Source: Candidatus Saccharimonadota bacterium
GTDB taxonomy: Bacteria; Patescibacteriota; Saccharimonadia; Saccharimonadales; Saccharimonadaceae
Assembly: GCA_030528815.1 (NCBI GenBank)
Contig: JAUMYE010000045.1
Coordinates: 1 to 8,483, forward strand
Length of the DNA stretch: 8,483 bases
Direction of reading: 5' to 3'
Part shown: one piece after another, positions 1-5,193 of the stretch
Numbering within the stretch: position 1 is the stretch's first letter
Layout: every line of letters begins with the position of its first letter
Position numbers and translations under genes: made by a program
Notes under the pieces: generated by a model
What the model was told of the DNA's origin: nothing
The model's database searches: none
Seen by the model: the letters and a program-made list of their open reading frames with translations, nothing else

Positions 1-204
1 TGCCGCAAATGTCTTGTACTTCGCGTCCGCTCGATTATCGACATAGATTGTCTTAGTCTTGGGGTCGAAGAGTACGAGATATTTGGTGGTCGGATCGGAC
101 GAAGCGAGCATCTCGCCGAAGTCTTTGGTTTCATAGGCGACATTGACGACTGCTTTTCCTGTGCATTTACCATTCCGGATGGTAAGAGCTATCGTTTTAT
201 TCAT
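1..204 (-). CDS. Unrecognised protein, N-terminal 68 residues only (continues past left edge)
   Basis: An open frame runs leftward from the ATG at 202-204 to the window edge, giving 68 residues that begin MNKTIALTIRNGKCTGKAVV. The start is well supported: an AGGAGGG ribosome-binding site lies 6-7 nt upstream, at about 212-218, and a near-consensus promoter lies at 246-274. The visible part is soluble-looking, mixed beta/alpha, with no signal peptide or membrane segment and two Lys/Thr-rich patches (DPTTKY and DPKTKTIY). Its codons are more GC-rich than the AT-rich region upstream. I do not recognise the family. It lies outside the tRNA-Thr duplication and may be the first gene of an inserted segment. 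That it is a gene is likely; its function is unknown. Confidence 0.7.
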   Translation of the reverse strand, partial: MNKTIALTIRNGKCTGKAVVNVAYETKDFGEMLASSDPTTKYLVLFDPKTKTIYVDNRADAKYKTFAA

Positions 205-245
205 ATATATCCCTCCTAAACTGATGAACAAAAACGTATTGATAT

Positions 246-274
246 ATTATATAATTTTTGAGGCATTTAGTCAA
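246..274 (-). promoter_or_regulatory. Sigma-70-type promoter for the gene at 1-204
   Basis: On the minus strand TTGACT (269-274) is followed by a 17-nt spacer and a perfect TATAAT (246-251). This predicts a transcript start near 239 and a 5' leader of about 35 nt before the ATG at 204, including the AGGAGGG site. It is one of the closest matches to consensus in the window. Confidence 0.8.
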
Positions 275-331
275 TTTTGTAGCGTTGTTCTAGTTTTTTG
301 CTGCAGGCTATTTTGCTTCGTCATATATGGA

Positions 332-410
332 TTAACTTGCCAAAATGGAAAGTTTTAACAGATAAGCCAATAACGCTAAGGTGTATTAACTTTCCGAAAT
401 AGCAAGTTAA
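332..410. repeat. Pair of inverted AT-rich repeats upstream of the left-edge promoter
   Basis: The left arm (332-358) begins TTAACTTGCC and ends GGAAAGTTTTAA. The right arm (386-410) begins TTAACTTTCC and ends GCAAGTTAA. Each arm is close to the reverse complement of the other, with differences mainly in the central 6 nt, and each is itself weakly palindromic (TTAACTT...AAGTTAA in the right arm). An outer GTGTAT (381-386) and ATACAC (414-419) frame the right arm. The gap between arms is 27 nt. It could be a paired operator, a cruciform or a recombination site; the sequence does not decide. The rest of 275-440 is AT-rich and shows no gene. Confidence 0.6.
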
Positions 411-439
411 AGTATACACTTTAAAAAACTTAAGACATA

Positions 440-462
440 AAAATACGGGTATCTTTACCCGT
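440..462 (-). terminator. Second (distal) copy of the tRNA-Thr terminator
   Basis: A 7-bp stem, ACGGGTA/TACCCGT (445-451 with 456-462), has a 4-nt loop and is followed on the minus strand by ATTTTT. It looks like the terminator at 528-551 and sits at the same distance from a tRNA-like 3' end, so it appears to be part of a duplicated unit. It may act as a back-up terminator for tRNA-Thr transcripts. Confidence 0.6.
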
Positions 463-488
463 TTTAATCATCGTATGGAGCTGCAAAT
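440..488 (-). repeat. Degenerate duplicate of the tRNA-Thr 3' end plus terminator
   Basis: The 49 nt at 440-488 resemble the 49 nt at 528-576 at roughly three quarters of positions by eye, in the same orientation and order. The tRNA-derived part is 476-488 (TGGAGCTGCAAAT on the plus strand), against 564-576 (TGGAGCCGCAAAT). It covers encoded CCA, discriminator, the 3' acceptor strand and the next two bases, with one mismatch. The rest of a tRNA is absent, so this is a remnant, not a gene. The offset is 88 nt. A fragment of a tRNA 3' end next to the intact tRNA is typical of attachment-site duplication by tyrosine-recombinase elements, but a local tandem duplication with decay would look similar. 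Confidence 0.6.
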
Positions 489-503
489 ATCTTTGATATT
501 TGC
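483..503. repeat. Perfect 9-bp hairpin beside the tRNA remnant
   Basis: GCAAATATC (483-491) and GATATTTGC (495-503) are exact reverse complements around a 3-nt loop. The left arm overlaps the duplicated tRNA-Thr 3' end. No U-tract follows in either direction, so it is not a standard terminator. It may be an artefact of how the remnant arose, or part of a recombination site. Confidence 0.5.
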
Positions 504-527
504 TTGCACATTCGGTCAAAAGCTAAA

Positions 528-551
528 AAAATACAGGTATTTTTTACCTGT
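528..551 (-). terminator. Rho-independent terminator of the TPR/tRNA-Thr unit
   Basis: A 7-bp stem, ACAGGTA/TACCTGT (533-539 with 545-551), has a short loop and is followed on the minus strand by a run of seven T residues. It lies 12 nt past the CCA end of tRNA-Thr, where a transcript end would be expected. No terminator separates the TPR gene from the tRNA, so it probably ends both. Confidence 0.8.
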
Positions 552-563
552 TTGACTCTCATG

Positions 564-639
564 TGGAGCCGCAAATCAGACTTGAACTGATGACCTGCCG
601 CTTACAAGGCGGCTGCTCTACCAACTGAGCTATTGCGGC
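564..639 (-). tRNA. tRNA-Thr, anticodon TGT, CCA encoded
   Basis: A full 76-nt cloverleaf can be drawn on the minus strand. The acceptor stem is GCCGCAA/TTGCGGC with discriminator T and a genomic CCA. The D arm is GCTC/GAGC, with GG in the loop. The anticodon stem GCCGC/GCGGC is fully paired around loop CTTGTAA, so the anticodon is TGT. The T arm is ATCAG/CTGAT around TTCAAGT. It starts 14 nt after the stop codon of the TPR gene. I found no convincing -35 box in front of it, so co-transcription and processing seem likely. Its 3' end is partly duplicated at 476-488. Confidence 0.96.
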
Positions 640-653
640 GTAATGTCTATATT

Positions 654-1523
654 CTATACTATTTTCTTATTTTTGGGAAGCTTTTTGTTGGCTACGTGGG
701 CGTTTTGTGCGCTAGTTTTCTTTGCAGCCTTAGCAATAGCAGCAGCTTTCTTCGCTTCTACTTTCTTTTGAGCTTTTAATTCTTTGGCTTTCCTGTGTTC
801 TTCTTTTACTTGTTTTGCGAGCTGAGCGCGTTCTTCTTTGCTGATTGATTTGCGATCGCTGCTCTTTGCCATCTTTTCGCTCGTACTATCGATTGTGAAA
901 CCAAAAAGCTTTTTCTCTCTTTGAGCGGTTCTTTGGATGCGCTGCTTGGTTAGCTCGATATTCTTTTCGTCGTTATTGTTTTCGTAGAACTGCAAAAGAT
1001 GCTTCAAAATGGCTGTATCTGGCTTAAGCTCGTATGCGCCTTCGAGGGATTCGATGGCTTTGCTGCGCTTGCCGAGTTTTTCTAGAGCTTTTGCATAGGC
1101 AATATATCTTGCTGGCTCGCCACCATCAAGTTCCAATGCATGCTCGAATGCCTGAGCGGCTTTATCGTAATGGCCTGTTTCGTAGTAAATAAGACCAACG
1201 TTATGAAGGCTAGATGCGTTATTGTCTAGGCTTTGAGCAATCTCGAAGCATTCGATAGCTTCGTCGTATTTTCTTTCCTTAGCATAAATAATACCTAGGC
1301 GGTTGTATGCTGCGGCATTCTTTTCGTCAAATTGAAGGATTGTAAGCAATGCTTTTTCGGCGCGAACTGGTTTCTTTTCGCGGATTGCAGTCTGAGCAAC
1401 GTTCCAAAGTTTCTTGAAACGAGGGTCTTTTTCGGCTACTTTTTGCTTTTCACCGCCATGATAATTGGGTATGAAAAATACAATAAAAAGACATAATACA
1501 AGTAGAAGCACTGCTGCTAACAT
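654..1523 (-). CDS. Membrane-anchored tetratricopeptide-repeat protein
   Basis: This 289-residue protein has an uncleaved N-terminal membrane helix (about residues 1-20, Leu/Val/Phe-rich). About three TPR units follow at 71-170; typical positions are visible in NRLGIIYAKERKYDEAIECF, NVGLIYYETGHYDKAAQAF and YAKALEKLGKRSKAIESLE. A partial fourth helix pair follows at 171-195. The tail (225-289) is Lys/Ala-rich, predicted coiled or disordered, and very basic. TPRs mediate protein contacts; no enzymatic domain is seen, and the partner is unknown. The start is chosen because a TGATATAAT extended -10 ends 6 nt before the ATG, implying a leaderless mRNA, and no Shine-Dalgarno is visible. tRNA-Thr follows 14 nt after the stop and probably shares the transcript. 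Confidence 0.85.
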   Translation of the reverse strand: MLAAVLLLVLCLFIVFFIPNYHGGEKQKVAEKDPRFKKLWNVAQTAIREKKPVRAEKALLTILQFDEKNAAAYNRLGIIYAKERKYDEAIECFEIAQSLDNNASSLHNVGLIYYETGHYDKAAQAFEHALELDGGEPARYIAYAKALEKLGKRSKAIESLEGAYELKPDTAILKHLLQFYENNNDEKNIELTKQRIQRTAQREKKLFGFTIDSTSEKMAKSSDRKSISKEERAQLAKQVKEEHRKAKELKAQKKVEAKKAAAIAKAAKKTSAQNAHVANKKLPKNKKIV

Positions 1524-1529
1524 AGGTTT

Positions 1530-1558
1530 ATTATATCACAAGCTCTTTTATCGCCCAA
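1530..1558 (-). promoter_or_regulatory. Extended -10 promoter giving a leaderless TPR mRNA
   Basis: On the minus strand TTGGGC (1553-1558), a 17-nt spacer ending in TGA, and TATAAT (1530-1535) stand 6 nt before the ATG at 1521-1523. A start 6-7 nt downstream of the -10 would fall on the A of the ATG or next to it. The -35 box lies just upstream of the delta-prime-like gene, whose stop codon is at 1563, so the TPR gene can be transcribed on its own. Confidence 0.7.
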
Positions 1559-1562
1559 ATGC

Positions 1563-2231
1563 CTAGAGCATGTTTGCTACTAGCTGTAAACGGACGTTTC
1601 CGCCATTATTAATAGCTTGATGAGTGTTAATTAGTTTTTCTATTTTCTGTGCGAAAGCTTTCTGTGAAGTTTTGCCGTAGCTTGCCAATGCGAGATCTAT
1701 AGCCGTTTCTAGCATCTGCAAAGCATGAATGCGTGGTGGATTTTTCTTGTCTTTAGCGATTTTGTTCGCTATTTCGTCGATTTTTTCTGGCTTGGCGGTT
1801 AGATAGAGCTTTGCTTCTTCGAAAATATCTTTATCGTAGTGGTCTGGACTAAATTTTTCGCGGTTGATATAGAACAAAAAGGCGCGTGAACGGATAGTTG
1901 GAATTATCTTGCCGCTTTGGCTGGTTAGAAAAACGTAGTGAATATTCTCGCCTGGCTCTTCGAGCTTCTTTAGGAAGCAGTTATTGGCGGATAAGGTCAT
2001 GAGCTCGGCGTTTTCGATTACTATTGAAATGCTTTGTAGCTGCTTAGTATTAGTTAGCTCGGAGATGTCGCGGATTTGCTCAATTTTGATCGAGTTTTCG
2101 TCGTCGGCCGGCTTAATATGTATGGCTTTTGGCAGGATTTTGCTTTGGTCGATATTTGCGGCAATATCAAAAATACAAAAACCGCACTTCTCTACGATAT
2201 TATCTATAGCTTCGATGCTACTTAAGTGCAT
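1563..2231 (-). CDS. holB: DNA polymerase III delta-prime-like subunit, reduced, no Walker A
   Basis: This 222-residue protein is related to the clamp-loader delta-prime/AAA+ group. The diagnostic stretch is residues 70-120: a beta strand IVIENAELM in the Walker B position, then SANNCFLKKLEEPGENIHYVFLTS and PTIRSRAFLFY, matching the family pattern NALLKTLEEP...LLPTIRSR. The SRC-type motif is present as SRA. No Walker A (GxxxxGK) and no zinc-binding cysteine cluster is visible. The chain is much shorter than the roughly 330 residues usual for bacterial HolB, and the N-terminal part of the AAA+ domain seems lost. Delta-prime is not itself a catalytic ATPase, so a role in clamp loading is still possible. 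The ATG lies 14 nt inside the end of the preceding gene, with GGAG about 10 nt upstream, which suggests translational coupling. Assignment as delta-prime is good; precise function is inferred. Confidence 0.75.
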   Translation of the reverse strand: MHLSSIEAIDNIVEKCGFCIFDIAANIDQSKILPKAIHIKPADDENSIKIEQIRDISELTNTKQLQSISIVIENAELMTLSANNCFLKKLEEPGENIHYVFLTSQSGKIIPTIRSRAFLFYINREKFSPDHYDKDIFEEAKLYLTAKPEKIDEIANKIAKDKKNPPRIHALQMLETAIDLALASYGKTSQKAFAQKIEKLINTHQAINNGGNVRLQLVANML

Positions 2232-3105
2232 CTAGAAAATGCTCCGGAAGGCTGGCTTCGAAGGTTTTTCGGATGTTATTAGGCTCGCCTGGTATGGTAA
2301 TCTCTAGCGATGCGGCATGGAGATACATTCTGTCGGCTTTTGGACCTTTTGGATTATAGATTGGGTCGCCAAGAATTGGGCAGCCGATGTGTGCAAGATG
2401 AATGCGAAGCTGATGAGTGCGGCCAGTCTTTGGCTTTAATTTGATAAGGGCGTATTTTTCGCCAGTCTTAATGACTTCATATTCAGTAATTGCTTCACGG
2501 CCATCTGGATCAGGAATGAAAGTGGTTGGACGCTTGAGGTTCCTGGTTAAAGGAACGCTAATAATTGCGTGTGGAACCTGAGGAATGTTGGTTGTGATGG
2601 CGTAATAAACTTTGTGTGCATGGCGCTCTTGGAACTGCTTTTGTAAAAAGCCTTTGGTTTCAAGATTCTTGGCTGTAATAATAACGCCAGACGTATCGCG
2701 GTCTAGGCGATGTACAATCTCGCCAAAATCGTCAATGGAAGCTTCTGGAACATATGCGCCCTTTTTAATAGAAAGCATGCCTTTTGGCTTATTGAAGACG
2801 GTTACGTTGTCGTCTTCATAAATGACTTCTGGACGGTCAGAATCGTTAGTTGGAAGATTAAGTATTAGCTCAGCGTCATCGTCGACGAGTGTGCTAGAAA
2901 TAGTCTCGACTTCGCCATTGACGGTAACGTGACCTAGGCGGATGAACTTCTGTAAATCGCCACGGCTATAACGAGGATAAAAATTCAGCAATGCGACATC
3001 TAGACGCTTGCGATTGTCTTCTTCTTTGTTGTCTTTTGAGGTATCAAAAGGAATATCTCCGTTGATTTTCCTTGATAATTCCGGCTTGCTGAATTTCTTT
3101 GCCAT
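2218..3105 (-). CDS. RluA-family 23S rRNA pseudouridine synthase with S4 domain
   Basis: This 295-residue protein isomerises specific uridines to pseudouridine in RNA, most likely in 23S rRNA (RluC/RluD type). A short charged N-terminus precedes an S4 RNA-binding domain at about 33-85 (KRLDVALLNFYPRYSRGDLQ, then LGHVTVNG). The catalytic domain runs from about 95 to 290. It contains the signature HRLDRDTSG (132-140) with catalytic Asp135, the KPKGM motif (106-110) and KTGRTHQLRIHLAHIGCPILGD (226-247). Length and order are normal for the family. Which uridine is modified cannot be told from sequence. A TGCTAAAAT extended -10 ends 6 nt before the ATG, so the mRNA is probably leaderless. The gene overlaps the delta-prime-like gene by 14 nt. 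Confidence 0.95.
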   Translation of the reverse strand: MAKKFSKPELSRKINGDIPFDTSKDNKEEDNRKRLDVALLNFYPRYSRGDLQKFIRLGHVTVNGEVETISSTLVDDDAELILNLPTNDSDRPEVIYEDDNVTVFNKPKGMLSIKKGAYVPEASIDDFGEIVHRLDRDTSGVIITAKNLETKGFLQKQFQERHAHKVYYAITTNIPQVPHAIISVPLTRNLKRPTTFIPDPDGREAITEYEVIKTGEKYALIKLKPKTGRTHQLRIHLAHIGCPILGDPIYNPKGPKADRMYLHAASLEITIPGEPNNIRKTFEASLPEHFLDALK

Positions 3106-3111
3106 AAGTGT

Positions 3112-3120
3112 ATTTTAGCA
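3112..3120 (-). promoter_or_regulatory. Extended -10 promoter of the pseudouridine synthase operon
   Basis: On the minus strand TGC-TAAAAT is followed by 6 nt (ACACTT) and the ATG at 3103-3105. No good -35 box is seen at 16-18 nt, which fits an extended -10 promoter. The spacing is the same as in front of the TPR gene and implies transcription starting at the start codon. Confidence 0.6.
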
Positions 3121-3172
3121 AAAAACAGGTAGAATTAAAAACGCTAACGCTTGGCAAAATGCAAGAATTATT

Positions 3173-3970
3173 TTATTTCTTCTTGATTGGTTTGAACTTG
3201 GATTTCTTGATTTTGGCGCGAAGGTTTTTCTGGAAGTTAATGAGTTCTTTTAGAGCCTCATTATATCTAGTAGACTTAAACTTCGGGAATGCCTTCAAAA
3301 TACGATGTAGCTGCTTGTCTAGGATCGTCTGCTTGAATGTTAGCTTGCGGTTTTTTGTAAAGAAATCGTAAAGCTCTGGGTGCTTTTGCTCGAGCATGAC
3401 CTGATATTTCTTTAGCCTGAAGTTAATCTTCTTGATGCTCTCGGTTGTGACGATAGTATCAATTATGATAGCTACGATTATTGCGATGCCGCTTAGGTAA
3501 ATTGTATTGAGCGGTAGGTTCTGTAGTAGTTGCATCGGTAGATTATTTACGTATTGGATTAAAACTGAAAAGAGTCCAAAAACCAGGAAGCCATAAAGGC
3601 AGATGCGTCCATTAAGGTTGGCTGGAAATTCTGAATAATCCCACCAGCGAGCATGGAAGAGTTTTTCTAGCACTACCGAAACGATGTATTCCAAAATACA
3701 GGCTAAAACGCCGCCCAGGAAGAATAGTTCAATTTTGTTATCCGTGAAGCAACCTACAAGTAGGAAAATAAGGGCGCCAACGCCATAAATTGGGCAGTAT
3801 GGACCCGTCAAAAAGCCACTGTTTACAAACTTCTGGCCGCGAGCCATTGGAAGTAGGACAGATTCCCAAATCCAACCAAAAAGGCTATATGCAAAGAAAA
3901 GGATGGCTAAAATGCAGATGAATAGCCCAATGTTGCCGCCAGCAAGTTCCCACCCAGGATACGGATTCAT
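3173..3970 (-). CDS. CmpB-type (putative ABC-transporter type IV, PF06541) membrane protein
   Basis: This 265-residue protein has five likely membrane helices at about 12-34, 48-71, 78-100, 121-143 and 155-175, then a roughly 85-residue basic cytoplasmic tail ending FKPIKKK. The first 150 residues carry features I associate with PF06541: FFAYSLFGWIWES near the start, GFLTGPYCPIYGVGA, LEYIVSVVLEKLFHARWWDYS, and NLNGRICLYGF. Despite the family name, no ATPase or transport activity is evident, and its role is not established. The ATG overlaps the trpS stop codon by one base (TAATG), with GGAG about 10 nt upstream, so it is translationally coupled to trpS. The long basic C-terminus (helical, Lys/Arg-rich) might bind RNA or phospholipid; that is inference. 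Confidence 0.8.
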   Translation of the reverse strand: MNPYPGWELAGGNIGLFICILAILFFAYSLFGWIWESVLLPMARGQKFVNSGFLTGPYCPIYGVGALIFLLVGCFTDNKIELFFLGGVLACILEYIVSVVLEKLFHARWWDYSEFPANLNGRICLYGFLVFGLFSVLIQYVNNLPMQLLQNLPLNTIYLSGIAIIVAIIIDTIVTTESIKKINFRLKKYQVMLEQKHPELYDFFTKNRKLTFKQTILDKQLHRILKAFPKFKSTRYNEALKELINFQKNLRAKIKKSKFKPIKKK

Positions 3971-4995
3971 TATTTACGTACTCCGACTTGCTTTTGGATT
4001 TCGTAAAGCTTCTTGTTTGCGACTTCGTTGGCGTAAGCTTCGCCCTTTTCTAGGACATTCTCGACATCTTCGTCGGAAATGCTTGCGACTTTGGCTTGGA
4101 AGCTTGTGAGGAAGTTAGAAACGCTTTCAGCTACCTGCTTCTTTAGATCGCCGTAGCGAGTCTGTCCATCAAATTGCGCGATAACTTCTTCGAGAGGCTT
4201 GTTATTGATAAGGGCTTCAATCATGAGAAGATTGCTAACGCCTGGCTGCTTTTGCATATCAAAGTGAATTACGCCTTCACTATCGGTCGTGGCGGACATA
4301 ATCTTTTTCTTGGCTTCTGCTGGGTCGTCGTTTAGAGAAATCTTAGACTTTTCGTTGTTGCTACTCTTGCTCATCTTCTTGGTAGGTTCAGTGAGTGAGC
4401 GAATGCGTAGACCTTTGTCTAGGCCCATGAAAGCGACCTGCTCTTTTTCTGGGGCCGGAATCGTGAATAGTTCGGTTTCGAACTTGTTATTCATGCGCAT
4501 TGCGATATTACGTGTAAGCTCTAGGTGCTGGAACTGATCCTCGCCAAGTGGGATATATTCTGCATCGTAGAGCAAAATATCTGCGGCCATAAGGATTGGA
4601 TAGTTGAATAAGCCTACAGTAATGGCATCGTGATGTTCTTCAGATTTTTCCTTGAACTGTGTCATGCGGCTAGCTTCACCGAATGGTGTGAAGCAATCTA
4701 ATATCCATGCAAGCTCGCTGTGGGCCGGCACGTGTGATTGTCTGTAGATGTGGACGTTTGGATTGTCTGTATCTAGTCCAGCGGCCATGTAGTATTTGAT
4801 GCCCTTGATGACCTGAGCATAGAGTTTGCTGTGGTCGATTGGAGTTGTGAATGAGTGTAGGTCTGGCACAAACATGTTAATGTTGCAGTCTGTGGCATGT
4901 TTATGTGCGAGGTTTATCATTGGCATATAAGCGCCAAGAAAGTTGCCGATGGTCGGCTCTTCGTTTGCGCGTACGCCAGTTAGTATAGTTTTCAT
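3970..4995 (-). CDS. trpS: Tryptophanyl-tRNA synthetase
   Basis: TrpRS charges tRNA-Trp with tryptophan using ATP. It is a class I enzyme in the cytoplasm. The 341-residue chain has normal length. The HIGH-equivalent is PTIGNFLGAY (14-23), the GEDQFQHLELTRNIAMR block sits in the substrate-binding region, and KKMSKSSNN carries the KMSKS loop. The start is supported by an AAGGA site (5002-5006) 6 nt before the ATG. This contrasts with the leaderless genes downstream. Its promoter seems to be about 108 nt upstream, leaving a leader of about 100 nt that holds a Trp-containing mini-ORF and competing hairpins, described separately. The CmpB-type gene follows with a one-base overlap. A TrpRS gene in this position implies essential housekeeping function. 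Confidence 0.97.
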   Translation of the reverse strand: MKTILTGVRANEEPTIGNFLGAYMPMINLAHKHATDCNINMFVPDLHSFTTPIDHSKLYAQVIKGIKYYMAAGLDTDNPNVHIYRQSHVPAHSELAWILDCFTPFGEASRMTQFKEKSEEHHDAITVGLFNYPILMAADILLYDAEYIPLGEDQFQHLELTRNIAMRMNNKFETELFTIPAPEKEQVAFMGLDKGLRIRSLTEPTKKMSKSSNNEKSKISLNDDPAEAKKKIMSATTDSEGVIHFDMQKQPGVSNLLMIEALINNKPLEEVIAQFDGQTRYGDLKKQVAESVSNFLTSFQAKVASISDEDVENVLEKGEAYANEVANKKLYEIQKQVGVRK

Positions 4996-4999
4996 AAGT

Positions 5000-5073
5000 T
5001 ATCCTTGTTTATTGTTATTAGCATCAGAATACTGACTAAGTCAGCGAGGAGTTAGTCTTGCCAATAAGGAATA
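5000..5073 (-). promoter_or_regulatory. Possible translational attenuator in the trpS leader
   Basis: Three small stems in the leader use overlapping bases. A is GACTAA/TTAGTC (5052-5057 with 5034-5039), and its 5' arm contains the mini-ORF stop. B is CTGAC/GTCAG (5040-5044 with 5032-5036). C is TCAG/CTGA (5032-5035 with 5024-5027). B excludes both A and C. No U-tract follows, so the control point would be translation, not termination. The trpS site AAGGATA (5000-5006) can pair with TATTCCTT (5066-5073) inside the mini-ORF, with one bulged base; this lies just before its Trp codon. A ribosome stalled at that codon would cover the anti-site. Stems are short, so this is a hypothesis. No T-box consensus (GGGTGGNACCGCG) is seen. 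Confidence 0.4.
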
Positions 5074-5093
5074 AATGCGGATTGATAGTTCAT
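5052..5093 (-). CDS. Putative Trp-containing leader peptide of trpS, 13 residues
   Basis: ATG at 5091-5093 opens a 13-codon frame, MNYQSAFIPYWQD, ending with TAA at 5052-5054. The -10 box TATAAT ends 7 nt before the ATG, nearly the same spacing as in the two leaderless genes of this window, so initiation here is plausible. Residue 11 is a single Trp codon, placed 6 nt before the stop and about 65 nt before the trpS start. Its position between the promoter and a Trp-activating enzyme suggests a sensor of charged tRNA-Trp. A random 13-codon frame contains Trp in perhaps one case in six, so the match alone is weak. Confidence 0.4.
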   Translation of the reverse strand: MNYQSAFIPYWQD

Positions 5094-5100
5094 GCCCTTA

Positions 5101-5128
5101 ATTATATCATGAACACCTTAAAACACAA
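5101..5128 (-). promoter_or_regulatory. Extended -10 promoter of trpS
   Basis: On the minus strand TGA-TATAAT (-10 at 5101-5106) follows a weak -35 TTGTGT (5123-5128) by 16 nt. The -35 lies in the T-rich tail of the muramidase terminator, so the two units abut. A start near 5094 predicts a leader of about 100 nt before trpS. An alternative, weaker promoter-like CTGACT...TAATAA lies at about 5012-5041. Confidence 0.6.
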
Positions 5129-5148
5129 AAAATCCGCTCTTCTAGCGG
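5127..5148 (-). terminator. Terminator of the GH25 muramidase gene
   Basis: A 5-bp GC-rich stem, CCGCT/AGCGG (5134-5138 with 5144-5148), with a 5-nt loop is followed on the minus strand by ATTTTTTG. It lies 45 nt after the muramidase stop codon and separates it from trpS. Confidence 0.75.
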
Positions 5149-5193
5149 CTACCTACATTATCTATATATATTAATCTGAACCGAGCTGAACGT

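Noticed and set aside
143..358. Plus-strand open frame of 71 codons at the left edge
   Set aside because: It is antisense to the start of the left-edge gene, runs through its promoter, has no ribosome-binding site and codes for an implausible Phe/Cys/Ile-rich chain.
440..551. Two similar hairpins read as the start of a CRISPR array
   Set aside because: Only two units occur, they differ at about a quarter of positions, and they are explained by the duplicated tRNA 3' end and terminator.
3121..3170. Terminator after the CmpB-type gene
   Set aside because: CTTG...CAAG can form only a 4-bp stem with a bulge, and the T-run is separated from it by more than 10 nt, so support is too weak.
3108..3371. 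Plus-strand frame antisense to the CmpB-type gene end
   Set aside because: It is a shadow of the Lys-rich tail of the minus-strand gene, with no start signals.
4996..5100. T-box riboswitch in front of trpS
   Set aside because: The conserved T-box sequence, specifier stem and terminator/antiterminator pair are all missing, and the leader is too short.
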